DNA of 47,346 nucleotides from CAZHBA01 sp964530225. Lineage in GTDB: Bacteria > Pseudomonadota > Alphaproteobacteria > UBA6615. The position numbers and the translations under genes were made by a program. Under the pieces are notes generated by a model. The model was not told the origin of the DNA. It did no database searches and saw only the letters and a list, made by a program, of their open reading frames with translations. Below are positions 17,660 through 25,111 of the stretch, piece by piece (within the stretch, counting starts at the first letter, position 1; each line of letters begins with the position of its first letter). The stretch covers positions 1 through 47,346 of the forward strand of contig CAZHBA010000129.1 in assembly GCA_964530225.1 (NCBI GenBank), read 5' to 3'.

Positions 17660-18288
17660 TAGAATTGGGCAGTGATTAGTGCATAGACGCCGAAGCCTGC
17701 CAATATCGCGGCGGAGATGCGCGTCACCACGGTTTGGTAACCGCCATCGAGGTAAGGCCGCGCCAGATTGGCGGTGGATGCCAGTGCGAACCACCAAAAT
17801 GCCGACCCGACGAAAACGCCGGCCACCAGAAGCACCGCGTTATCGACCGAGTCCCCAGCTTCGGTGACGCCGAGGGTCACGAACAGACCAGCAAAGGTCA
17901 ACATGGTGATCGGATTGGTGATCGCCAGCAAAAAGGTTGAGATAAAATCCTGCAGCAAGCTTTCGGTGTGAACCATGCCGACTTTCGCCTGTGCCGCCCG
18001 ACGCGCGCGCACGAACACTGTTTTGGCGGCAAGTATCAGCAAGACGAGGCCGCCAACGGTGCGCAACCCGGCCTGATGATCGGTGATCCACAATTGTATA
18101 GCACTGATTCCGAACGCAGCGACTGCGCCGTAGATGGCGTCGCCGAAGGCAGCGCCCAGGCCTGATAACAGGCCGTGCATGCGCCCTTCCGACAATGTCC
18201 GCTGCACGCACAGCACACCGACTGGACCCACGGGGGCCGCCAGCACCAGCCCGAACAAAAAGCCATTTATTAATATATAGTCGGTCAA
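17656..18288 (-). CDS. LysE/RhtB family amino acid exporter
   Basis: 210 residues, inner-membrane efflux permease. Six hydrophobic segments are visible: the N-terminal FLFGLVLAAPVGPVGVLCVQRTL carries the family signature APVGP, then DAIYGAVAAFGISAIQLW, VGGLVLLILAAKTVF, FLLAITNPITMLTFAGLFV (conserved NP), AVLLVAGVFVGSAFWWFAL and ISAAILAGFGVYALI. Substrate (a basic amino acid, homoserine or threonine) cannot be assigned. Downstream gap 18289-18387 shows nothing distinctive. Confidence 0.88.
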   Translation of the reverse strand: MTDYILINGFLFGLVLAAPVGPVGVLCVQRTLSEGRMHGLLSGLGAAFGDAIYGAVAAFGISAIQLWITDHQAGLRTVGGLVLLILAAKTVFVRARRAAQAKVGMVHTESLLQDFISTFLLAITNPITMLTFAGLFVTLGVTEAGDSVDNAVLLVAGVFVGSAFWWFALASTANLARPYLDGGYQTVVTRISAAILAGFGVYALITAQFY

Positions 18289-18387
18289 GTCAGGAGTGTG
18301 TCATCGGTTGGCGTGATTGCCGCTCCTTGTGTTGAAGAGCGTGACAACTTCAATACCAGAAAATACCGCCATATAAAATTCCGCAAG

Positions 18388-19275
18388 TTAAGTGAGACTT
18401 TCAGCGCTGAATATTTTTGCTGGAGAAAGCATAAGCTCCTGGGCTTCGACTAGAGCCAATTCGTTTCTACCCAGCCGCGCCGTCTCGTGCAGTAGCGCAT
18501 AGATCGCGCTTGCCGTCTGCGACAGCGCTACCTCCGTATCGCCGCTGCCCCCACTCCCAGCGAGCAGGGCCGCGCAGAACAACGCAGCGCAACAATCGCC
18601 GGCACCACGGGGTGGCGCTTCAAAAGCTAATTTTGGCGTCGTCACCAGCCACGCGCCGTTAACGGTCACCGCCGCCATCGCCACCTCGGTCAGCAGCAAG
18701 CCCGCATGTGCAAGGCTGGTTATCAGCACAGTTGAGGTGCGGCGATCGGCTGCGACAAGTTTTTTGGCAACGGCAACAATCTCGCCCAACGACGCTCCGG
18801 CCAGCACCTCCGGTGAACTGTCCGTCAGCACCGCCAGTTCAAATAGGTTCGGAGTCAGGACATCAGCCGCCGGCGCGGCGAGATCTCGCATGAACTGAGG
18901 AATGTCGTCGGCGACGTAAACTGCACCGTCATCGCCCATGACAGGATCGCAGCAATAAAGTGCGCTGTTGTTGTTTTTTCGCACCCGGGCAACAGCATCC
19001 AAGACCACATCGCCCTTAGCGGCGTCGCCGAGATAGCCCGAAAGAACAGCGTTGCAGCGAGCCAGCGCCCCGCGGCGGTAGAGGGCGTCGATCACATCGG
19101 CGAGTTCGCCCGCCGGAACCGCGCTGCCGCCATGGTCGGGATAAGCGGCATGGTTCGACAGCATCGCCGTGTGGACCGGCCACACATTATGCCCGAGCCG
19201 TTGCAGGGGCAACACCACGGCAGCATTTCCGACATGACCGTAGGCAACGTGCGATTGGATGGAAAGTATGTTCAA
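18388..19275 (-). CDS. pdxY: Pyridoxal kinase
   Basis: Phosphorylates pyridoxal, salvage route to PLP. 295 residues, ribokinase fold. The N-terminus MNILSIQSHVAYGHVGNAAVVLPLQRLG is diagnostic for PdxY/PdxK, with the HVGNAA substrate segment. YCCDPVMGDDGAVYV is the central conserved block, LTPNLFELAVLTD follows, and the ATP/anion hole is GAGDCCAALFCAALLAG near residues 222-238. The catalytic aspartate is that in GAGD. The region upstream is a 1.5-kb noncoding stretch. Confidence 0.9.
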   Translation of the reverse strand: MNILSIQSHVAYGHVGNAAVVLPLQRLGHNVWPVHTAMLSNHAAYPDHGGSAVPAGELADVIDALYRRGALARCNAVLSGYLGDAAKGDVVLDAVARVRKNNNSALYCCDPVMGDDGAVYVADDIPQFMRDLAAPAADVLTPNLFELAVLTDSSPEVLAGASLGEIVAVAKKLVAADRRTSTVLITSLAHAGLLLTEVAMAAVTVNGAWLVTTPKLAFEAPPRGAGDCCAALFCAALLAGSGGSGDTEVALSQTASAIYALLHETARLGRNELALVEAQELMLSPAKIFSAESLT

Positions 19276-19352
19276 AACGAGTGACCCGGCCCCTGCCGAT
19301 TGTCCTTTAGCAAGATTTCGTAGCTAACTAGGCGCTAATTACAAGATTTTGT

Positions 19353-19380
19353 TTGACCGACGCGAATCCCTGTTGATAAC
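19353..19380 (+). promoter_or_regulatory. Possible sigma-70 promoter for a short RNA
   Basis: TTGACC (19353-19358), a 16-base spacer and GATAAC (19375-19380) precede a strong hairpin terminator by about 50 bases. If used, it would give an RNA of about 75 bases ending near 19461. TGTTGATAA at 19371-19379 is also one mismatch from a DnaA box. Confidence 0.3.
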
Positions 19381-19427
19381 AGAACTGCCGTACAAGCTTG
19401 GAAGCGGAGCCTATAAAGTGACGCCTT

Positions 19428-19461
19428 AAAAAGGGTCCGGTGGAAACACTGGACCCTTTTT
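19428..19461. terminator. Strong rho-independent terminator, usable from both strands
   Basis: Arms AAAAAGGGTCC / GGACCCTTTTT are perfectly complementary around a 12-base loop, so either strand gives a GC stem followed by a U-run. On the plus strand it could end a short RNA; on the minus strand it would end the large hairpin-rich transcript from 20.5 kb. Confidence 0.75.
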
Positions 19462-20530
19462 CGACTTTTCTTGGAGACCGAACCTAATTGGGGTTAGCGC
19501 AAAAGAGAAGGCGCCAGGTGCATGGACGCGGAGCCCGTGACGCCTGACGCCTTCCTGGTCGTTTCAGTTCGGAGATTGCTCCCCTTACCTCTGAGACCTT
19601 CGGATTAATCCCCCTCGGCCGAAGCCCAGGCGACACCAACCCTCAACACTCGCAAGCCGTTCCGCTTGGAACCGCCTGGTCGTTGGAGACGCACCCCTGG
19701 CCGATACGTCATCCCCGGCTCCCGGCGGCTACCGAATATCCGGCTTTTACACCACACACCCAATAACCCTTACGAAACCTGAACCCACAGGGGGCTGCCA
19801 ACCGCTACTGCCGGTCCACCGGTTCCGGTTCGCGAACGATCCTTCCCTGGCTTCTGGCTACGCCTCGAATTCCCGGCCTGCGAGTGCCCTGGAATTGAAA
19901 CGCCGTCTCTTCCTCTTGGCTTGCTGACGCCAACCGCCGGAGCGGCAACACCTACCTGCCATGTCCACCCTTTCTGCCGAAGCTCCCGGGGTGGCGACAC
20001 CGTCGACCCGAAGGTCTCCGCCGCCTGGAAAAGCCGCCAATGCGGCGACTAACCTCCTGCTTCCAGCGACCCTCCGGGAACTGCCATAACCTCCCGAAGG
20101 TAGCCACAGCTGTCCCGCGGATGCCAAACTCACCGCTCGTATCAGCGCCGAAGTCCGAAGACACGGCAGCCGGGGTACGAACCGCTCGCTCGGCACGGGC
20201 TCGCCGGAGGCCGTCTGCGTCACCGAAACGGTCACCCGTTTCGCTACGCCCGACGACCCGGCGCAAACGGTCCTTCCGAGAAAAGGAGCTCCGAAGAGCC
20301 AACACCGTTTACCGACTTAACCTGCTGGGCCAACCATCCGCTGTCCGAAAACAACGGCTGTTCTTCCCGGCAGACGACCGCTCCCCCTTACCTTGCCGCC
20401 CCCTCGAGGCCGGTTCGGCTCCTCCGAAGAACCGCGAACGGTCACTCCGGAAGCGGCGAACGATCTGCCGTCACGCTTGCGCGTGCAGGGAGTATGTTCC
20501 GATTCCAAGGCCCTTATCGGCAACTTGAAA
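19462..20530 (-). ncRNA. Candidate large structured noncoding RNA
   Basis: The gap 19276-20797 holds no protein I can support: open frames inside are short, Arg/Ser-rich and unlike any family. It is instead packed with perfect hairpins whose loops are stable tetraloops on the minus strand only. They are CGAAACGG-GUGA-CCGUUUCG (20224-20243), CACGC-GCAA-GCGUG (20472-20485), GCUC-UUCG-GAGC (20288-20299), GACC-UUCG-GGUC (20005-20016) and ACCG-UUCG-CGGU (20431-20442). Other pairings are 20499-20520, 19626-19632 with 19673-19679, and 19508-19553. The minus strand runs into a strong terminator at 19461-19428. It does not look like RNase P RNA, tmRNA or rRNA. Ends are approximate and no minus-strand promoter is clear. 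Confidence 0.5.
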
Positions 20531-20552
20531 AAGCCGACTCAGCAAAGTTTTC

Positions 20553-20601
20553 TGTGCATAAAACGCGACGATGGACACAGTTCCTCCACAGGTTTTCCAC
20601 A
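20553..20601. promoter_or_regulatory. Cluster of DnaA-box-like 9-mers
   Basis: TGTGCATAA (20553-20561) and TTTTCCACA (20593-20601) each differ by one base from a DnaA box; TCCTCCACA (20582-20590) differs by two. They lie between the candidate RNA and sdhC. The surrounding DNA is not strongly AT-rich. They may be regulatory or chance. Confidence 0.25.
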
Positions 20602-20682
20602 GAGGCCATGAGCAACTCTGGCGATTAGCTAGAGATATCTGATCGACGGCAGTGAAAAGCCACACATTTCCGGGCGACGCAA

Positions 20683-20711
20683 TTGACGAACCCAATTCGC
20701 CGGTCTAAACC
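20683..20711 (+). promoter_or_regulatory. Possible promoter of sdhCDAB
   Basis: TTGACG (20683-20688), 17-base spacer, TAAACC (20706-20711), ending 86 bases before the sdhC start codon. The -35 is good and the -10 weak. Confidence 0.3.
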
Positions 20712-20797
20712 AATTTTGCTTTTCGACACCAACCGGGGCGCGCCCGGCGGTCTTCAACAGCGGCGTCGATAAGCGGAGGCTTTGGAGAATAACGTTC

Positions 20798-21190
20798 ATG
20801 GCAACCGATAACCGTCCCCTGTCACCGCATTTGCAAGTCTACAGACCACAGTTCACCTCGATGCTGTCTATTCTTCACCGTCTCACCGGCGTTATCTTGG
20901 CGTTCGGCACGCTGCTGCTGGTGTGGTGGCTCATCGCCGCCGCTACCGGGCCGGAAGTCTACGACACCGTGCAAGGTTTCATCGGCTCGGTCATTGGCCG
21001 CCTGTTGCTGTTGGGTTGGACGTTTGCGTTGTTTTACCACCTAGCTAACGGCATCCGCCATCTGGCCTGGGATACCGGTCGCGGGTTTGAACTCGCAACA
21101 GCTTATTCGAGCGGTTGGCTGGTGGTGATCGCCTCCGTTGTCCTCACCATCGCCAGTTGGGTCGGCGGCTACGCCGCCCTGGGAGGCTAA
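20798..21190 (+). CDS. sdhC: Succinate dehydrogenase cytochrome b556 subunit
   Basis: Membrane anchor of complex II, binding heme b and ubiquinone. 130 residues, three membrane helices near residues 28-52, 64-84 and 104-126. The signature RPLSPHLQVYRPQFTSMLSILHRLTGV has the quinone-site Ser and Arg, and the heme-ligand histidine is in HLANGIRHLAWD. GGAG lies 10 bases before the ATG. First gene of sdhCDAB; 1 base separates it from sdhD. Confidence 0.93.
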   Translation: MATDNRPLSPHLQVYRPQFTSMLSILHRLTGVILAFGTLLLVWWLIAAATGPEVYDTVQGFIGSVIGRLLLLGWTFALFYHLANGIRHLAWDTGRGFELATAYSSGWLVVIASVVLTIASWVGGYAALGG

Positions 21191-21191
21191 C

Positions 21192-21575
21192 ATGAGTTTA
21201 CGATCTCCTTTGGGCCGCGCGCGGGGTCTCGGCTCAGCAAAATCGGGCACCCAACATTGGTGGGCGCAACGGCTGACCGCCATAGCACTGGTGCCGCTAG
21301 TGGTCTGGTTCGTAATTGCAATGGTTGCCGCGACCGGCAGTGATTACGCCAGCGCACGCACCTTCATCGGCAATCCGATCACGGCGGTGCTAATGATTTT
21401 GCTCATCGCCGCTACCTTCCACCATGCGCAACTAGGGCTGCAGGTGGTGATCGAGGATTACGTGCACACCAAGTCGACCGAGATTGTGTTACTGTTGCTC
21501 GTTAAAGGCGCGGCAATCGTGTTGGTAATCGCAGCGATATTCGCCGTGCTGTCGATTGCATTTGGAGGCGCGTAA
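21192..21575 (+). CDS. sdhD: Succinate dehydrogenase hydrophobic membrane anchor
   Basis: Second anchor of complex II. 127 residues from the ATG at 21192, which has GGGAGG five bases upstream; the longer frame from 21138 would overlap sdhC. Three membrane helices (near 30-50, 58-80 and 98-124). MSLRSPLGRARGLGSAKSGTQHWWAQRLTA is typical of alphaproteobacterial SdhD, and the heme ligand is probably in HHAQLGLQVVIEDYVH. The stop overlaps the sdhA start by one base (TAATG). Confidence 0.92.
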   Translation: MSLRSPLGRARGLGSAKSGTQHWWAQRLTAIALVPLVVWFVIAMVAATGSDYASARTFIGNPITAVLMILLIAATFHHAQLGLQVVIEDYVHTKSTEIVLLLLVKGAAIVLVIAAIFAVLSIAFGGA

Positions 21576-23371
21576 TGGCGACCAACGGCAGTTATAAAGT
21601 TATCGACCACGATTATGACGTCGTCGTCATCGGCGCCGGCGGCGCAGGCCTGCGCGCAACCTTCGGCATGGCTAACAACGGTCTGAAAACCGCCTGTATC
21701 ACCAAGGTCTTCCCGACCCGTTCGCACACCGTCGCCGCTCAGGGTGGTATTTCGGCGGCGCTGGGAAATATGGGCGAAGACGACTGGCGCTGGCACATGT
21801 ACGACACCGTCAAGGGATCGGACTGGCTGGGCGACCAGGACGCCATCGAGTACATGGTGCGCGAAGCGATGCCGGCGATTATCGAACTGGAGCATCAGGG
21901 TGTGCCGTTCAGCCGCACCGAAGAGGGTAAGATCTATCAGCGCCCGTTCGGCGGCATGACCACCAATTACGGCGAAGGCACGGCCCAACGCACCTGCGCA
22001 GCCGCCGACCGCACCGGTCACGCCATCCTGCACACGCTCTATCAGCAGGCACTGCGGTTCGACGCCGAATTCTTCATCGAGTATTTCGCCCTCGACCTGA
22101 TCATGGACGAGGACGGCGAGTGCCGTGGCGTCATGGCTTGGAACCTCGACGATGGCACCATTCACCGCTTCCGCGCCCATCAAACGGTGATAGCCACAGG
22201 CGGTTATGGACGCGCCTATTTCTCATGCACCGGCGCCCATACCCAGACCGGCGATGGCGTCGGCATGGCGGCACGCGGCGGCGTACCGCTGCAGGACATG
22301 GAGTTCGTGCAGTTTCACCCGACCGGCATCTACGGTGCCGGCTGCCTGATTACCGAAGGCGTGCGCGGCGAAGGTGGCTATCTGACTAACTCCGAGGGCG
22401 AACGCTTCATGGAACGCTACGCGCCGTCGGCTAAGGACCTGGCCAGCCGCGACGTAGTTAGCCGCTCGATGACCATCGAAATGCGCGAAGGACGTGGGGT
22501 CGGCGACAGCGCCGACTACATCCATCTGCACCTGGAACATCTCGATGCCGACGTCATCAATCAACGCCTGCCCGGTATCGCCGAGACCGCGCGCATCTTC
22601 TCCGGCGTCGACGTGACTAAGGAACCGATCCCGGTGCTGCCGACCTGCCACTACAATATGGGTGGCGTGCCAACCAACTATCACGGTGAGGTTGTCACCC
22701 TGAAAGACGGCGATCCCGGCACACCGGTGCAGGGCCTGATGTCGATCGGCGAAGCGGCTTGCGTTTCGGTGCACGGCGCCAACCGGCTAGGTTCCAACTC
22801 GCTACTCGACCTGGTGGTATTCGGCCGCGCCGCGGCGAACCGGGCGGCAAAGACCGTCACCCCGGGCGAGGCGCACAAACCGCTGCCACCCGACGCAGGT
22901 GACAAGACCCTGGCCCGCCTCGACAAGTTTCGTCACGCCAACGGCGGTACACCGACCTCTAACCTGCGCCTGCAGATGCAACGCGCCATGCAGGACCATT
23001 GCGCGGTGTTCCGCACTGGCGAGGTGCTGCAAGAAGGCGTCGACAAGCTCGACAAGATTTGGGGCGGTATGGACGACCTCAAAGTGTCGGACCGATCGAT
23101 GATCTGGAACTCGGATCTGGTCGAGACCCTGGAGTTCGACAATCTGATGACCCAGGCTATCGCCACGCTCAACTCGGCGGTCAATCGCACCGAAAGCCGC
23201 GGCGCCCACGCCCGCGAGGATCATCCCGAGCGCGACGACGATGAGTGGATGAAACACACCATCTGCTGGGTCGACGCTAACGGCAAGACCCGCATCAATT
23301 ACCGCCCGGTTGTGCTGCAACCACTAACTAACGAAGTGCAAAGCTTCCCGCCGGTAGCGCGTGTCTATTAG
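21575..23371 (+). CDS. sdhA: Succinate dehydrogenase flavoprotein subunit
   Basis: Oxidises succinate to fumarate with covalently bound FAD on the cytoplasmic side. 598 residues. FAD-binding GAGGAGLRA near residues 21-29; the covalent FAD histidine is H51 in TRSHTVAAQGG; HPTGIYG and the active-site arginine region ASRDVVSRSM are present, as are GGVPTNYHGEV and GSNSLLDLVVFGR. The C-terminus ends in PPVARVY. All catalytic landmarks are intact, so complex II appears functional although sucAB in the same pathway is lost. Confidence 0.97.
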   Translation: MATNGSYKVIDHDYDVVVIGAGGAGLRATFGMANNGLKTACITKVFPTRSHTVAAQGGISAALGNMGEDDWRWHMYDTVKGSDWLGDQDAIEYMVREAMPAIIELEHQGVPFSRTEEGKIYQRPFGGMTTNYGEGTAQRTCAAADRTGHAILHTLYQQALRFDAEFFIEYFALDLIMDEDGECRGVMAWNLDDGTIHRFRAHQTVIATGGYGRAYFSCTGAHTQTGDGVGMAARGGVPLQDMEFVQFHPTGIYGAGCLITEGVRGEGGYLTNSEGERFMERYAPSAKDLASRDVVSRSMTIEMREGRGVGDSADYIHLHLEHLDADVINQRLPGIAETARIFSGVDVTKEPIPVLPTCHYNMGGVPTNYHGEVVTLKDGDPGTPVQGLMSIGEAACVSVHGANRLGSNSLLDLVVFGRAAANRAAKTVTPGEAHKPLPPDAGDKTLARLDKFRHANGGTPTSNLRLQMQRAMQDHCAVFRTGEVLQEGVDKLDKIWGGMDDLKVSDRSMIWNSDLVETLEFDNLMTQAIATLNSAVNRTESRGAHAREDHPERDDDEWMKHTICWVDANGKTRINYRPVVLQPLTNEVQSFPPVARVY

Positions 23372-23422
23372 GCCGGTTGCCGAACCGACGAAGCGACACG
23401 GGTGAAAGAGGATTAATGGTTT

Positions 23423-24202
23423 ATGGTTGAATTCGCACTTCCCAGAAATTCGAAGGTCAAGGGTGGCAAGTCCTGGTCGCGGCCCGAGGGCGCGACCAAC
23501 ACGCGCACCTTCAAGATTTACCGCTGGTCGCCCGATGACGAAGACAACCCCCAGGTTGACACCTACACCGTCGACATGGACACCTGTGGCCCTATGGTTC
23601 TCGACGCGCTGATCAAAATCAAGAACGAGATCGACCCGTCCCTCACCTTCCGGCGGTCGTGCCGCGAGGGCGTGTGCGGCTCGTGCGCCATGAACATCGA
23701 CGGTACTAACACGCTGGCCTGCACCACCTACAATTCCGAGGTGAAGGGCGACGTGAAAATTTACCCGCTGCCGCACCAGCCGGTGGTGAAGGATCTGGTG
23801 CCAGACATGACCCATTTCTTCACCCAGTACCGCGAGGTCGAGCCATGGCTGAAGACCGACAGCCAAGCGCCCGAACGCGAGCGCCTGCAATCGATCGAGG
23901 AGCGCGAAAAACTCGACGGACTGTGGGAATGTATCCTGTGCGCCTGCTGCACCACCTCGTGTCCCAGCTATTGGTGGAACGCCGACCGCTATCTGGGCCC
24001 GGCGATATTGTTGCAGGCCTACCGCTGGCTCGCCGACAGCCGCGACGAGCAGACCGGTGACCGCCTCGACCAGTTGGAGGACCCGTTCCGGCTTTACCGC
24101 TGCCACACCATCATGAACTGCGCCAAGACCTGCCCGAAGAGCCTCAACCCTGCAAAGGCGATCGCCGAAATCAAGAAAATGATGCTTGAGCGGCAGCTTT
24201 GA
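23423..24202 (+). CDS. sdhB: Succinate dehydrogenase iron-sulfur subunit
   Basis: Electron relay of complex II. 259 residues. The N-terminal plant-type ferredoxin domain binds [2Fe-2S] through CREGVCGSC and the later C in LACTT. The C-terminal domain binds [4Fe-4S] and [3Fe-4S] through CILCACCTTSCPSYWWN and CHTIMNCAKTCPKSLNP. The start ATG follows sdhA by 51 bases. A clear terminator follows, so sdhCDAB probably ends here. Confidence 0.97.
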   Translation: MVEFALPRNSKVKGGKSWSRPEGATNTRTFKIYRWSPDDEDNPQVDTYTVDMDTCGPMVLDALIKIKNEIDPSLTFRRSCREGVCGSCAMNIDGTNTLACTTYNSEVKGDVKIYPLPHQPVVKDLVPDMTHFFTQYREVEPWLKTDSQAPERERLQSIEEREKLDGLWECILCACCTTSCPSYWWNADRYLGPAILLQAYRWLADSRDEQTGDRLDQLEDPFRLYRCHTIMNCAKTCPKSLNPAKAIAEIKKMMLERQL

Positions 24203-24232
24203 GCCGATTAGCTGACGAATAACAAACCTATC

Positions 24233-24263
24233 AGGGTCGCCAGAATTTCCAGCGGCCCTTTTT
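24233..24263 (+). terminator. Terminator after sdhCDAB
   Basis: AGGGTCGC / GCGGCCCT arms (one G-U pair) around an 11-base loop, followed by a T-run (TTTTT, to 24263). Lies 31 bases after the sdhB stop. Confidence 0.7.
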
Positions 24264-24282
24264 CGTTGTAGAGGACAGCACG

Positions 24283-24612
24283 ATGTATATTCCTGACGCC
24301 TTCGCAAAAATTAATACCGCCCGCCCACACGGCTTGATTGAGACTTACAAGTTTACCATGCTGATTACTAATGTAGAGTCAGCGCCGTTCGTTTCGCACC
24401 TGCCATTCCTGCTCGACCAAGAAAACGGTCCCAACGGCACGTTGCAGGATGGCGCTTAACAATCCTCACTGGCAGAACTTCGACGGCAAAGCGCTGGTAG
24501 TGTTTCGCGGCCCCTACAGCTACGTCTCGCCGTCCTGATACGAGCCGGATGCGCCGGCGGTGCCAACGCAGAATTATACCGTCGTCCACGCCTACAGCAC
24601 CCCTCGCCTATG
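24283..24612 (+). pseudogene. Dead paiB-like FMN-binding regulator gene
   Basis: The frame from the ATG at 24283 reads MYIPDAFAKINTARPHGLIE and VSHLPFLLDQENGPNGTL, the PaiB N-terminal half, and stops at TAA 24457. The family continues in the +1 frame from about 24449: NNPHWQNFDGKALVVF, RGPYSYVSPS, then a TGA at 24536 where PaiB has tryptophan (SW-Y), then YEPDAPAVPTQNYTVVHAY. So there is one frameshift, one nonsense change and a lost C-terminal half (PaiB is usually about 200 residues). The family binds FMN and is annotated as a negative regulator of sporulation and protease genes. It marks the left edge of an accessory block inside the TCA cluster. Confidence 0.8.
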
Positions 24613-24663
24613 ACGGTAGAGAAGACGGCCAGGCGCTCTCGCAGCTGATACTGGAGGGTTTAG

Positions 24664-24945
24664 CTACTTCACCCGGCGCAGCATGGGGTAGAGGTAAAAC
24701 ACGGCGACCGTGATGATGATCGCCCCGACCAAATGCAACCCAAGCCGCACCAACAGCGCGCTGACATCCTCCAATTGCGCCCCTCCCAGGGCAACGATGA
24801 AGATAAATATCGCCACCCCCCACAGGAACCCGTATTTGAGCGCCTGCCATAGGGTCTGGGAATAGACGCCGAGCAGGATATAACCAACCAGCGCGAAGGG
24901 GTTGGCGGCCAATTCGATGGCCGTGGTGATGAGTTGTAGTATCAC
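24664..24945 (-). CDS. Small membrane protein, unknown function
   Basis: 93 residues from a GTG at 24945. Hydrophobic throughout with about three membrane segments: ANPFALVGYILLGVYS (near 14-29), YGFLWGVAIFIFIVALGG (38-55) and LHLVGAIIITVAVFYLYP (70-87), ending in a basic RRVK. I do not recognise a family. It stands alone on the minus strand between the paiB remnant and a PhyH gene, with no good ribosome site. The hydrophobic pattern is too regular for a shadow frame, so I treat it as real. Confidence 0.6.
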   Translation of the reverse strand: MILQLITTAIELAANPFALVGYILLGVYSQTLWQALKYGFLWGVAIFIFIVALGGAQLEDVSALLVRLGLHLVGAIIITVAVFYLYPMLRRVK

Positions 24946-25060
24946 CCGCTCTATCCAGTTTTATTCAAAATACGGTGCAGAGGTAAACCTAGGGTATCGA
25001 CTCGTGCACCGCCAACGCCGATACCGTATTCCTGTACTCGCAGCCACCTCGATGCTCGGG

Positions 25061-25066
25061 TATAAT
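25061..25066 (+). promoter_or_regulatory. -10 element upstream of the PhyH gene
   Basis: Exact TATAAT 45 bases before the start codon at 25112. No matching -35 is seen at normal spacing. Confidence 0.3.
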
Positions 25067-25111
25067 TGGCCCATCCCACAAACAAACGCCAGTAAAACCG
25101 GGGATCACGCC

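Noticed and set aside
19770..20528. Open frames of 70-160 codons in the sdhC upstream region
   Set aside because: They overlap one another on both strands, are Arg/Ser/Pro-rich, lack ribosome sites and show no family pattern; hairpin content explains the region better.
19462..20530. RNase P RNA, tmRNA, group II intron or rRNA fragment
   Set aside because: The universally conserved cores of these RNAs, including intron domain V, could not be found on either strand by eye. A covariance search would settle it.
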